A stretch of DNA of 64,000 nt from Anaerolineaceae bacterium (GTDB taxonomy: Bacteria > Chloroflexota > Anaerolineae > Anaerolineales > Anaerolineaceae). The translations under genes and the position numbers were made by a program. The DNA is taken from positions 3,269 through 67,268 of the forward strand of contig DQHW01000033.1 of NCBI GenBank assembly GCA_003524305.1. The letters run 5' to 3'. Under the pieces are notes generated by a model. That model ran no database searches, was not told the origin of the DNA, and was given only the letters and a program-made list of their open reading frames with translations. The stretch's first letter is position 1. Each line of letters begins with the position of its first letter. Shown one piece after another: positions 17,639-25,325 of this stretch.

Positions 17639-17741
17639 GATATCCTTTCTCGTACGATCAAAAAAAATTATACAATATGAATGCATTTTTTATGGAAGTC
17701 AATAAGAAAAATTTGTAATCTAAAAAGAAAAAAGGACAAAC

Positions 17742-19322
17742 ATGAAAAAAATATCGGTACTATATATTGTTTTTGCCCTTATGTTGGTTGCCAGTTTGAC
17801 AGGCTGCAGTGCGGTTAGTAACCTGATCAAATCGGATCCAATAAAGGAGATGCTGCTTGCGACCCCGGCCGGAACGTTGGAACGCATGGACGCTACTGAT
17901 GTGGTTCAATCTACGGAGGTTCCACCAAGCGATCAACTTCTATACTCTGATGATTTCAGCGATTCTGATTCTGGCTGGAATATCATTGATGATGAATACG
18001 GCACAACAGATTATATCGATGGCAAGTACCAAGTGGTTGCGATAAAAGAAAGCAGCTATAACTGGGGGGTCGCAGGTCAATATTTTAGTGATGTCAGAAT
18101 TGATGTGGATGTTGACATTCTTGATGACAATGCGGATGAGGAAGACGGGTTTGGTGTCGACTGCCGCATTCAGGAAAACGGTGACGGTTACGGATTTCGC
18201 ATTGATACAAAAGGTAATATCGCCATTGAATTATTTTACGAGGATGAAACCACTGAACTTGTGGAATGGCAATACAATGATGCGGTTTATACGGATGGCA
18301 GAACCAATCATCTGACCGCCATCTGTAATGGCGCAGATTTGACGCTAAAAGTGAATGATGTACAAGTGGCTTCAACCACTGATTACACTTTCTTTTCAGG
18401 CGATATCGCCCTTTCTGTGTATTCCGGAAGTGCCGACCCAATCACTGCGGCTTTTGATAATTTAATGGTTCATGCTGCCACGATTGCCGACGTCAATGTT
18501 CCCGCCTCATCAGACGATTTTGCACTTGAACTAAATAATGAGTCTGATTTTACAATCTGCGGATTATTCATAGTGCCTTCGGCCGAGGAATTTTGGAATG
18601 ATGATTTGTTGGCAGATGGTGAATCCATTGCACCTGGTGAGAGCCGTAACTTCTCAAATCTTACTGATTCAAGCGTGGATATCAGAGCCGAAACGTGCGA
18701 CTATTTCACAGTGAATGAAGCTTATGAAATTAATTTGATTTCAACATCCACTTACGATTTGACCGGTCCGCGCAGGCTGCTACACCAGCCTTTTGATAAT
18801 ACGGAGGGCTGGCCTAATGGCGTGGTGGATGGCGGGATGGTCTCCAACTCAAACGGAGAGCTCTATTCACTCACAGTTACTGAAGCTGACAAGTTGGTGA
18901 CTGTCAGCAGCGATTTTTCAGGTCAGGACCTGATCCTGTTTGCCAAGGCTTCCATGGTAAAGGCCGGTGCTGAGGATATGGGGATATACGGTTTAACCTG
19001 TCGCATGCAGCCGAATGGCAGTGGTGTCTTTTTCGCCATCCGTGGGGACGGCATGGCAAGTATAATCGCGATCAACAAAGGCGAGATGGAGCAGCTTACC
19101 GACTGGACGATTTCAGAATATATCAATGTTGGTATAGAAGAAAATAATATTGAGGCAGATTGTTTGGATTCTTACTACACCATGTTTGTGAATGGTGATT
19201 ATGTCGGATATGTTGAAGATACACGCTACCAGAGCGGCAAGGTGGGTGTGGCTGTGTTCTCGCCAGCGGGCGAATCGACTCAGGCTGATTTTGATTTCAT
19301 AGATGTTTATGCCGGAGAGTAA
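17742..19322 (+). CDS. Lipoprotein with two concanavalin-like sandwich domains
   Basis: The protein starts with a Lys-rich n-region and hydrophobic core ending in LTGC, a lipobox with Cys at about residue 22, so it is a membrane-anchored surface lipoprotein. Two copies of a LamG/DUF1080-like beta-sandwich are visible: about residues 70-245 (from LLYSDDFSDSDSGWN to FDNLMVHA) and about 350-525 (from LLHQPFDNTEGWPNG to DFDFIDVYAGE). A middle region (about 262-345) resembles a small beta domain with two Cys. Asp/Glu content is high. Such domains usually bind glycans or act structurally; no catalytic residues are evident. A terminator follows at 19386. Confidence 0.8.
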   Translation: MKKISVLYIVFALMLVASLTGCSAVSNLIKSDPIKEMLLATPAGTLERMDATDVVQSTEVPPSDQLLYSDDFSDSDSGWNIIDDEYGTTDYIDGKYQVVAIKESSYNWGVAGQYFSDVRIDVDVDILDDNADEEDGFGVDCRIQENGDGYGFRIDTKGNIAIELFYEDETTELVEWQYNDAVYTDGRTNHLTAICNGADLTLKVNDVQVASTTDYTFFSGDIALSVYSGSADPITAAFDNLMVHAATIADVNVPASSDDFALELNNESDFTICGLFIVPSAEEFWNDDLLADGESIAPGESRNFSNLTDSSVDIRAETCDYFTVNEAYEINLISTSTYDLTGPRRLLHQPFDNTEGWPNGVVDGGMVSNSNGELYSLTVTEADKLVTVSSDFSGQDLILFAKASMVKAGAEDMGIYGLTCRMQPNGSGVFFAIRGDGMASIIAINKGEMEQLTDWTISEYINVGIEENNIEADCLDSYYTMFVNGDYVGYVEDTRYQSGKVGVAVFSPAGESTQADFDFIDVYAGE

Positions 19323-19327
19323 AGTAC

Positions 19328-19361
19328 TTTAACCACGAAACACACGGAATACACGAAAATT
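19328..19361 (-). repeat. Dispersed TTTCGTG repeat, reverse-oriented
   Basis: On the plus strand it reads TTTAACCACGAAACACACGG then AATACACGAAAATT. It starts six bases past the lipoprotein stop codon, in the same relation to the gene as at 16362. Confidence 0.7.
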
Positions 19362-19385
19362 TGGGCTTTTTCTCATCAACCCCGA

Positions 19386-19419
19386 CCCTTCTCCCGCATG
19401 CGGGAGAAGGGTGCTTTTT
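19386..19419 (+). terminator. Rho-independent terminator
   Basis: CCCTTCTCCCGCA (19386-19398) and TGCGGGAGAAGGG (19399-19411) form a continuous 26-base palindrome, followed by TGCTTTTTC. Confidence 0.75.
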
Positions 19420-19502
19420 CTTATATTAGGGCACAAAAACAAGAATGTAAAAAGCAAAATTCAAAAAGTCAGGAAGCGGAATTATGGATTGCAAGTCTCC
19501 TC

Positions 19503-19531
19503 TTGACTTAATAGTAAGCATTCAGTACAAT
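19503..19531 (+). promoter_or_regulatory. Sigma70-like promoter of the tetR-hydrolase operon
   Basis: -35 TTGACT (19503-19508), 17 bases, -10 TACAAT (19526-19531). Transcription would start near 19538, inside the palindrome that follows. Confidence 0.6.
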
Positions 19532-19557
19532 TTGACCAAAATTGAATAATTGGTCAA
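19532..19557. promoter_or_regulatory. Candidate TetR operator
   Basis: TTGACCAA (19532-19539) and TTGGTCAA (19550-19557) form an inverted repeat around 10 AT-rich bases, between the -10 box and the regulator's start codon. Autorepression is the natural reading. Confidence 0.55.
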
Positions 19558-19560
19558 AAA

Positions 19561-20256
19561 ATGAAAAATCCGACTGTAAACAAGAAAAGAATGGAAAGAC
19601 CGATGCGGATACTTGAGGCAGCGGGGCGATTGATGACTCGCTACGGGTTCGACAAAACCACGGTGGATGAGATCGCCAAAGAAGCCGGTGTGTCAAAAGG
19701 GGCAATTTACCTGGTTTGGCCGGGGAAGGAAGAACTCGTGGATGCCTTGATCGAGTTCGAGATGAAGAAGGTGATGCTTGACCTGCGTTCGCGCATCCTT
19801 GCGGATGAAAAGAGCGATTCGATTGCGGTACTTTACCGACATTCATTATTGTCCATCCAGCAGAATCCTTTGGTCAGTGCTTTGTATACTCGTGATGGAA
19901 AGATATTGGGAAACTTTGTTCACCGACAGGTTCCTGAACGTTACACCAAACGTCTGCTGATGAGCAAGGAAGCTGTCGCGGGCATGCAGTCCGCGGGGCT
20001 GCTGCGTGATGACCTTTCAGCAGAGGTGATCACCTATTTGTTCAGCATCATGGCATGGGGATTTCTGAGTATCAGCAGCGTCATCCCCGTTGAAAACGCG
20101 CCGCCCATAGATTCAACAGTAGAAGCGATCGCAGCCATGGTCGAAAACGGATTGACGCGACCTGGCAGCAATCGGTCCTTGATTAAAGAATCCACGTTAC
20201 AGATGCTGGATTTAATGGTTGAACAATATGAGAAAAGAGAAGAACATGCAAAATGA
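19561..20256 (+). CDS. TetR/AcrR-family transcriptional regulator
   Basis: The N-terminal helix-turn-helix is clear: RILEAAGRLMTRYGFDKTTVDEIAKEAGVSK in pieces (about residues 16-46), then GAIYLVWPGKEELVDAL. The C-terminal ligand domain (about 70-230) is not assignable to a known effector. The ATG at 19561 has no good ribosome site and would sit about 22 bases from the predicted transcription start. ATGs at 19591 and 19603 follow purine-rich stretches (AAGAAAAG, GGAAAG) and are alternatives. It overlaps the hydrolase gene by 11 bases, indicating translational coupling and a shared role. Confidence 0.9.
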   Translation: MKNPTVNKKRMERPMRILEAAGRLMTRYGFDKTTVDEIAKEAGVSKGAIYLVWPGKEELVDALIEFEMKKVMLDLRSRILADEKSDSIAVLYRHSLLSIQQNPLVSALYTRDGKILGNFVHRQVPERYTKRLLMSKEAVAGMQSAGLLRDDLSAEVITYLFSIMAWGFLSISSVIPVENAPPIDSTVEAIAAMVENGLTRPGSNRSLIKESTLQMLDLMVEQYEKREEHAK

Positions 20257-21046
20257 AATGCAGGAATTTGTCTTGGAACGAGAGAATTATAATATCCATT
20301 ATTGGTTGGGCGGCCTCGAAACTGCTCCGCTGGTGGCATTTACACACGGCGCAACCATAGATCATCATGAGTGGGATGCCACACTGCCAATTGTTGCAGG
20401 AAAATTTCGGGTTTTAACCTGGGACATGCCAGATCATGGACTTTCTCGTCCTGCACCATTTTCAATGGCTGCAGCGAAGGATGATCTTGTCGCAATATTG
20501 GATGTTATCCATGTAGATCAAGCCATTTTGGTTGGGCATTCTCTCGGCGGTAATTTGGGTCAGGAAGTCGCTTTTTTTCACCCAGAGCGGGTAAAAGCAT
20601 TGTTCTGTCTCGATTGTACATGGAATTTTCAAAAACTCACCAAACTTGAAAAATGGATGCTTGACCATGCAGAGGGTATCCTTGGACTTTATTCTGAAAA
20701 ATCTTTGATAGAGCAGTCGCTAAAGGCGACAGCCCTCTCGAAAGAATCTCAGGAATTTCTGCGGCGTTCGATGGCTTCACACAACAAAGCTGAATTTATT
20801 CGTACATTGATGGCCGGTTCAACCTGTCTGCATTATGAACCCGAATATACAATCAATAAACCTCTATTATTAATGGTCGGAGACAAGGATCGCACCGGCA
20901 ATATTCGCAAGGCGATGCCCGCCTGGGCAAAAGTTGAACCCAATTGTAAGTTGGTAATTGTGCCCAAGGCCATGCATGCGGTCAATTTTGATGCACCAGA
21001 GGTATTCCACAAGGAGTTATTGGATTTTTTGAAGGTGAATGCATGA
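20246..21046 (+). CDS. Alpha/beta hydrolase
   Basis: The 266-residue product has the hydrolase fold: an oxyanion region FTHGATIDHHEWD, nucleophile elbow ILVGHSLGGNLGQ with the Ser, an acidic residue at VGDKDRTG and catalytic His at KAMHAVNFDAP. There is no signal peptide, so it is cytoplasmic. The substrate is unknown; esterase, lactonase and dehalogenase activities all occur in this family. I choose ATG 20246, after GAGAAGAAC; the longer form from 20219 adds nine residues inside the tetR frame. The overlapping TetR gene and operator suggest it is induced by its substrate or a related compound. Confidence 0.88.
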   Translation: MQNEMQEFVLERENYNIHYWLGGLETAPLVAFTHGATIDHHEWDATLPIVAGKFRVLTWDMPDHGLSRPAPFSMAAAKDDLVAILDVIHVDQAILVGHSLGGNLGQEVAFFHPERVKALFCLDCTWNFQKLTKLEKWMLDHAEGILGLYSEKSLIEQSLKATALSKESQEFLRRSMASHNKAEFIRTLMAGSTCLHYEPEYTINKPLLLMVGDKDRTGNIRKAMPAWAKVEPNCKLVIVPKAMHAVNFDAPEVFHKELLDFLKVNA

Positions 21047-21117
21047 GATAGGTATGGTTTGTAACGAAACAACCATTTTTTGTTTGGTTAATTTTTTCTT
21101 CAAAAATGAAAAATGGT

Positions 21118-21144
21118 GGCACGGCACGCCGTGCCCCTACAGGA
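21118..21144 (+). repeat. Palindromic repeat ending in CCTACAGG
   Basis: GGCACGGC, AC, GCCGTGCC (21118-21135), then CCTACAGGA. The stem bases differ from those at 3392 and 5372, but the layout and tail are the same. It lies between two convergent genes. Confidence 0.7.
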
Positions 21145-21146
21145 CC

Positions 21147-23069
21147 TTAACTTAAACCGATAATTCGGCCTGTTTCGGGTTCGATGTCGATCTCCATGAA
21201 GATGGGGCGGGTGGGCAGCCCCGGCATGGTGGACATGGTTCCCAACAGCGGGTAGAGGAAGCCGGCGCCTACTGATGCACGCACATCGCGGATGGGGATG
21301 ATAAAGCCCGTCGGTACGCCTTTGAGGGCAGCATCATGCGATAGACTCAAATGGGTCTTGGCCATGCAGATGGGTAATTTGCCAAAGCCCAGGCGGGTGT
21401 AATCCGCGATGCGCTCTTCAGCTTCGGGCGTGTACTCCACACCGGCTGCGCCGTAAATATCACGCGCGATAGTCTCAATCTTGGTCTTGATGGAGTCTTC
21501 AAGCGGATAAAGGAACTTGAAATCGGACTTCATTTCACCAGCCTTGATCACGGCGTGAGCCAGGTCGACCGCCCCTTCGCCGCCTTTTTCCCAATGTTCG
21601 CATACCACGGCATCCACAGCGCCGCCTTGTTCGATGGCAGCTTTGCGTACCAATTCCAGTTCGGCATCGGAATCAGCGACGAATTTGTTAACCGCCACCA
21701 CCACGGGTACGCCGAATTTATTGGCAGTCTTAATATGGTGCAGCATGTTTCCCAGACCGGCGCGCAGCAGGTCAAGGTTTTCGGAGGTGTAAGCCGGATC
21801 AAGCGGCTTGCCTGCCACCACCTTGGGTCCGCCGCCGTGCATCTTGAGCGCACGAATGGTGGCCACCAGCACCACCACGGAGGGTTTGAGGCCGGAGTAG
21901 CGGCACTTGATGTTCATGAATTTTTCCATGCCCATATCCGCGCCAAAGCCTGATTCCGTAATTACATAATCAGCCAGCTTGAGGGCGATCTTATCTGCGA
22001 TGATTGAGGAGTTGCCATGGGCGATGTTGGCAAATGGGCCTGCGTGCACGAAGACAGGCGTGCCTTCGACAGTTTGCATGAGGGTGGGTTTAATGGCGTC
22101 GCGCATGAGCACGGTCATGGCACCGGCCACACCCAGGTCTTCAGCGGTGACAGCCTCGCCGGCTTTACTGATGCCGATGACGATGCGGCCGAGGCGTTCG
22201 CGCATGTCTTTGAGGCTGGTGGTCAAAGCCAGGATGGCCATGATCTCTGAAGCCACGGTGATGTCGTAACCGGTGTTGCGGGTAAAGCCTTTTTCTTCGG
22301 GGCCGACGCCGATGGTGATGCCGCGCAGGAAGCGGTCAGAAGTATCCACAACGCGGCGCCAGGTGATGGTCTCGGGGTCAATATCCAGGCGGCAGAGCTT
22401 GCGGCGTTCTTCGGGTGTCAATTCATCAGGGTCGGAGGCGGTAATCTTGAGTTTTTCAAGCCTTACGACCATGCCTTTGGTAAAGTGGCGTCTGCCGGTT
22501 TTATCCGCGGGCAGCAGGCGGTTGAAAAGCTGCTCGTCGGTGGCTTCCGATTCGTGGAACATGCGGGCGTCAATGGCAGCGGCGCACAGGTTGTTGGCTG
22601 CTGTGATGGCGTGGATATCCCCGGTGAGGTGCAGGTTGAATTCTTCCATGGGTACCACTTGCGAGTAGCCGCCGCCGGCGGCTCCGCCCTTGATGCCGAA
22701 GGTTGGTCCTTGTGAGGGTTGGCGAATGCAGGTGATCACGCTTTTACCCAGGTGAGCACCAAGCGCCTGGCTGAGCCCAACGGTGGTGGTAGTTTTTCCT
22801 TCACCCAGCGGGGTGGGGGTGATGGCGGTGACATCAATATACTTTCCATCAGGGATGTGATGAAGCCGCTGCAACACTTCAAGGCGCACCTTGGCTTTGG
22901 TGTCGCCATATTGTTCAATCTCGGTAGGCAGCAATCCGAGCTCAGAAGCGATCAGGGTGATTGGTTTGAGTGCGGCTTCTTGTGCGATTTCAATGTCGCT
23001 GGGTACGGGTGAACGCCTCTTGAGCGGCGTGGCAGTAAAAGATTTGAGGACTTTGGTTTCGGGGGACAT
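21147..23069 (-). CDS. fhs: Formate-tetrahydrofolate ligase
   Basis: The enzyme makes 10-formyl-THF from formate, THF and ATP, feeding purine synthesis, one-carbon pools and the methyl branch of the Wood-Ljungdahl pathway. The ATP-binding loop is [16 protein letters not shown] (about residues 85-100), followed by [20 protein letters not shown] and [17 protein letters not shown]; later [13 protein letters not shown] and PVVVAVNKF are typical. At 640 residues it is longer than the usual bacterial enzyme of about 555-560, nearer the synthetase domain of eukaryotic C1-THF synthase. AGGAGG precedes the ATG. No folD or metF is adjacent. Confidence 0.97.
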   Translation of the reverse strand: MSPETKVLKSFTATPLKRRSPVPSDIEIAQEAALKPITLIASELGLLPTEIEQYGDTKAKVRLEVLQRLHHIPDGKYIDVTAITPTPLGEGKTTTTVGLSQALGAHLGKSVITCIRQPSQGPTFGIKGGAAGGGYSQVVPMEEFNLHLTGDIHAITAANNLCAAAIDARMFHESEATDEQLFNRLLPADKTGRRHFTKGMVVRLEKLKITASDPDELTPEERRKLCRLDIDPETITWRRVVDTSDRFLRGITIGVGPEEKGFTRNTGYDITVASEIMAILALTTSLKDMRERLGRIVIGISKAGEAVTAEDLGVAGAMTVLMRDAIKPTLMQTVEGTPVFVHAGPFANIAHGNSSIIADKIALKLADYVITESGFGADMGMEKFMNIKCRYSGLKPSVVVLVATIRALKMHGGGPKVVAGKPLDPAYTSENLDLLRAGLGNMLHHIKTANKFGVPVVVAVNKFVADSDAELELVRKAAIEQGGAVDAVVCEHWEKGGEGAVDLAHAVIKAGEMKSDFKFLYPLEDSIKTKIETIARDIYGAAGVEYTPEAEERIADYTRLGFGKLPICMAKTHLSLSHDAALKGVPTGFIIPIRDVRASVGAGFLYPLLGTMSTMPGLPTRPIFMEIDIEPETGRIIGLS

Positions 23070-23177
23070 TTAAAACCTCCTGCAAAATGGTTATATATTT
23101 CATTAAAGACGATTTATTGTGATTTCGCAAGGTAAAAAAGTATGTTTGTTGCAAGCCAATTGAAAGCTAATTCATCG

Positions 23178-23205
23178 TTGCAAGTTGAATTTTATATGCT
23201 ATACT
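23178..23205 (+). promoter_or_regulatory. Extended -10 promoter of the mini zinc-ribbon gene
   Basis: TTGCAA (23178-23183), 16 bases, TATACT (23200-23205), with TGC directly before the -10 box. The gene starts 58 bases downstream. Confidence 0.55.
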
Positions 23206-23262
23206 CACTTTGTAATACTAAGTAAGCTATCAAACCTGTACAAATATTGAATGGAGGAAAAT

Positions 23263-23409
23263 ATGGCTGAAGTTGCTTATTGCATGAAGTGTAAGAAGAA
23301 AACCGATATGAAAGAAACTCAAGAAGTGACCATGAAGAACGGTCGCAAAGCCCTCAAGGGCAAATGCACTGTCTGCGGCACCGGAATGTACAAGATCCTT
23401 GGAAAGTAA
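23263..23409 (+). CDS. DUF5679-type 48-residue zinc-ribbon protein
   Basis: This short gene has GGAGG at 23253-23257, five bases before its ATG, its own extended -10 promoter and a strong terminator, so it is very likely real. The product is basic and has two CxxC pairs, CMKC (residues 7-10) and CTVCG (35-39), giving one zinc ribbon. It resembles DUF5679 proteins and the zinc-ribbon tails of DNA topoisomerase I. A nucleic-acid role is plausible but unproven. It is divergent from fhs and convergent with ada. Confidence 0.85.
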   Translation: MAEVAYCMKCKKKTDMKETQEVTMKNGRKALKGKCTVCGTGMYKILGK

Positions 23410-23426
23410 TTTTATCCTTTGATCGC

Positions 23427-23459
23427 AAAAACCGCACCTTTTTAGGTGCGGTTTTTTTT
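23427..23459 (+). terminator. Rho-independent terminator
   Basis: AAAAACCGCACC (23427-23438), loop TTTTTA, GGTGCGGTTTTT (23445-23456) with further Ts. It can act on both strands, since A-runs also flank it, and so may also end ada. Confidence 0.9.
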
Positions 23460-23482
23460 ATCTGGATAAACCATTCGGTAAT

Positions 23483-24547
23483 CTATATTTCATAGTCATC
23501 CGGCAGTTTGGATTCCAGCTTTAGCAAATATTGCTTGCGCCAAAGCCCGCCGCCGTAACCCACCAACTCGCCGCTTGAACCAATCACCCTGTGACAGGGG
23601 ATGAGGATGGAGATGCGGTTATCGCCATTGGCACGTGCCACTGCCCGAATCGCCGCAGGTTCGCCAAGTGCTTTGGCTTGCTGTTTGTAAGAACGGGTTT
23701 CACCATAGGGGATGGATTGGAGAAGATTCCAGACTTTTTGTTGAAAAGGTGTGCCAGCCAGAACCAGGGGGATGTCAAACTGTTGGCGTTTGGCTGCAAA
23801 GTATTCGTCTAACTGATGTTTTAGTGCTTCAAAGTGTTGACATTCACCAGGCAAGACACTAGCCTGAAGCCGGTGAGTCACCCGCTTGATTTGGGTTTCA
23901 AGCATACGGCGGTCGACAAATTCAAGCAGACAGATGCCGTCTTGGGTACCGCCTGCCAGCATCGGACCTATTGGCGTCAGGATGCGGGTGGTGTAAATGA
24001 TTTGTTCTTTACGGCTTTCACTGGGAGAGAGACGGGTCGTGCGTTTAAAGGATTCGGTAAATCCACTCAACGAGTCGTAACCTGACTCAAATGCAGTTCC
24101 AGTTACGCTTTCACCTTGTTTAAGTCGGCCAAAAGACAATCCGATGCGCAGGGAACGCAGGTAAGCCTGAAAGGTCATGCTGTGGTTTTTCTTGAACCAA
24201 CGGCTGACCCTGGCGGGATCCAGACCGCGATTGCGCAGGTCTTGATTGTGAAGCGGGATGGCAGGGTTTTCGTTAATCTCGGTCAGAAGCGGTGCAATCC
24301 ATTCAGGAGCCGAGCCGTGGTAGTTCATGGGATTGCAGACTTTGCAGGGGCGGTATCCGTGGAGCAAAGCCTCATGGGGGGTGGTCATGAATTCCACATT
24401 CTCACGTTTTGGTTTGCGGGCTGAGCAGGTGAAGCGGCAGAAAATGCCGGTTGTTTTGACGCAAACCACGGCGACCCCCTCGAAGCTGCTGTCTCGATGG
24501 AGGAGTGCTGAATAAAGGGTGTCGTTATTAGATAATAATTGGTTCAT
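23483..24547 (-). CDS. ada: Bifunctional Ada: phosphotriester/O6-methylguanine methyltransferase and regulator
   Basis: Ada removes methyl groups from damaged DNA by transfer to its own cysteines and, once methylated, activates alkylation-repair genes. Three parts are visible in 354 residues: the N-terminal zinc domain with TGIFCRFTCSARKP and YRPCKVCNP (about residues 34-72), an AraC-type helix-turn-helix (about 85-180), and the C-terminal methyltransferase with ILIPCHRVIGSSG, whose Cys is the O6-methylguanine acceptor. The ATG follows GAGGACC. No alkA or alkB neighbour is visible. Confidence 0.96.
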   Translation of the reverse strand: MNQLLSNNDTLYSALLHRDSSFEGVAVVCVKTTGIFCRFTCSARKPKRENVEFMTTPHEALLHGYRPCKVCNPMNYHGSAPEWIAPLLTEINENPAIPLHNQDLRNRGLDPARVSRWFKKNHSMTFQAYLRSLRIGLSFGRLKQGESVTGTAFESGYDSLSGFTESFKRTTRLSPSESRKEQIIYTTRILTPIGPMLAGGTQDGICLLEFVDRRMLETQIKRVTHRLQASVLPGECQHFEALKHQLDEYFAAKRQQFDIPLVLAGTPFQQKVWNLLQSIPYGETRSYKQQAKALGEPAAIRAVARANGDNRISILIPCHRVIGSSGELVGYGGGLWRKQYLLKLESKLPDDYEI

Positions 24548-24663
24548 GGTTGGTCCTCGTTTTCTGAATTGGCAATCGTGATCAATTGAATGTCATTTTG
24601 CCATCATTCATGTCAACGAACAACCGAAAATTGGACAACCATTTTTTCAAAATAATAGACAAA

Positions 24664-25182
24664 TTAGTTCAATTTCGAATTGAGGCTGACTGCCCAGGAA
24701 TTAATCTCATTCCAATCACGATGATCGCCTTGTTTCCAGACGCCTAGCAGGATGCTGATGCCAAATTTGATACGATCTCCGAGTGATGGAATCTTTTTCA
24801 GATCAAGGGTGCCGGCAAATTGGGCTTCACTCACCGGTTTAACCATACTACGGACTGGATTGATGAAATCTGTCACGAATGGACGATATTTTTCTCCGTT
24901 TTTCATGGCAAGTGTCATGCAGACCAAAAAAGTGGCAAAAGGTTTTTGAGATATTGCGTGTTGATTGGTGCTGATAAAATCCAAGGCTTCGGGCAGCCAG
25001 GCAGAAGCCTGGATGGCGCTGCCCGCTACTACGGCGGAATAAGGAGAAAGGTCAGTTACTGCGCTCATGGGTTTTACATCCACGTTGGCGCCACTTTCGG
25101 CTAAAGTCTTGCCGATGGCTTCTGCGACACCCTGGGTCGCGCCAGAGCGGGATGCATAGGTAACCAAGATATTTTGACTCAT
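24664..25182 (-). CDS. Flavodoxin-domain protein
   Basis: The 172-residue product has the FMN-binding loop VTYASRSGATQGVAEAIG (about residues 7-24) of flavodoxins and a VVAGSAIQASAWLPEAL segment. It resembles the HemG-like/menaquinone-dependent protoporphyrinogen oxidase flavodoxin group, but a haem role is not shown. The C-terminus is extended by WNEINSWA. The ATG follows AGAGGTC. A Fur-like palindrome lies 24 bases upstream (25206-25218), consistent with flavodoxin induction when iron is short. Confidence 0.88.
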   Translation of the reverse strand: MSQNILVTYASRSGATQGVAEAIGKTLAESGANVDVKPMSAVTDLSPYSAVVAGSAIQASAWLPEALDFISTNQHAISQKPFATFLVCMTLAMKNGEKYRPFVTDFINPVRSMVKPVSEAQFAGTLDLKKIPSLGDRIKFGISILLGVWKQGDHRDWNEINSWAVSLNSKLN

Positions 25183-25205
25183 GAAGACCTCTTTTCTTAA
25201 TTGTG

Positions 25206-25218
25206 TATGATAATCATA
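25206..25218. promoter_or_regulatory. Fur-like palindrome upstream of the flavodoxin gene
   Basis: TATGATAATCATA is a perfect 6-1-6 palindrome matching the GATAAT/ATTATC style of Fur boxes. It lies between the divergent flavodoxin and antiporter genes. A related palindrome precedes the FTR1 iron permease (58883). Confidence 0.45.
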
Positions 25219-25325
25219 TCAAAAAATAAACTTTCTATCATGATTCTAATCACACAGAAATATTTGTTGCTTATATAATCAATAAATAGAAAAAACAAAA
25301 ATACTTATGTTGTAGGTGTATGTAT

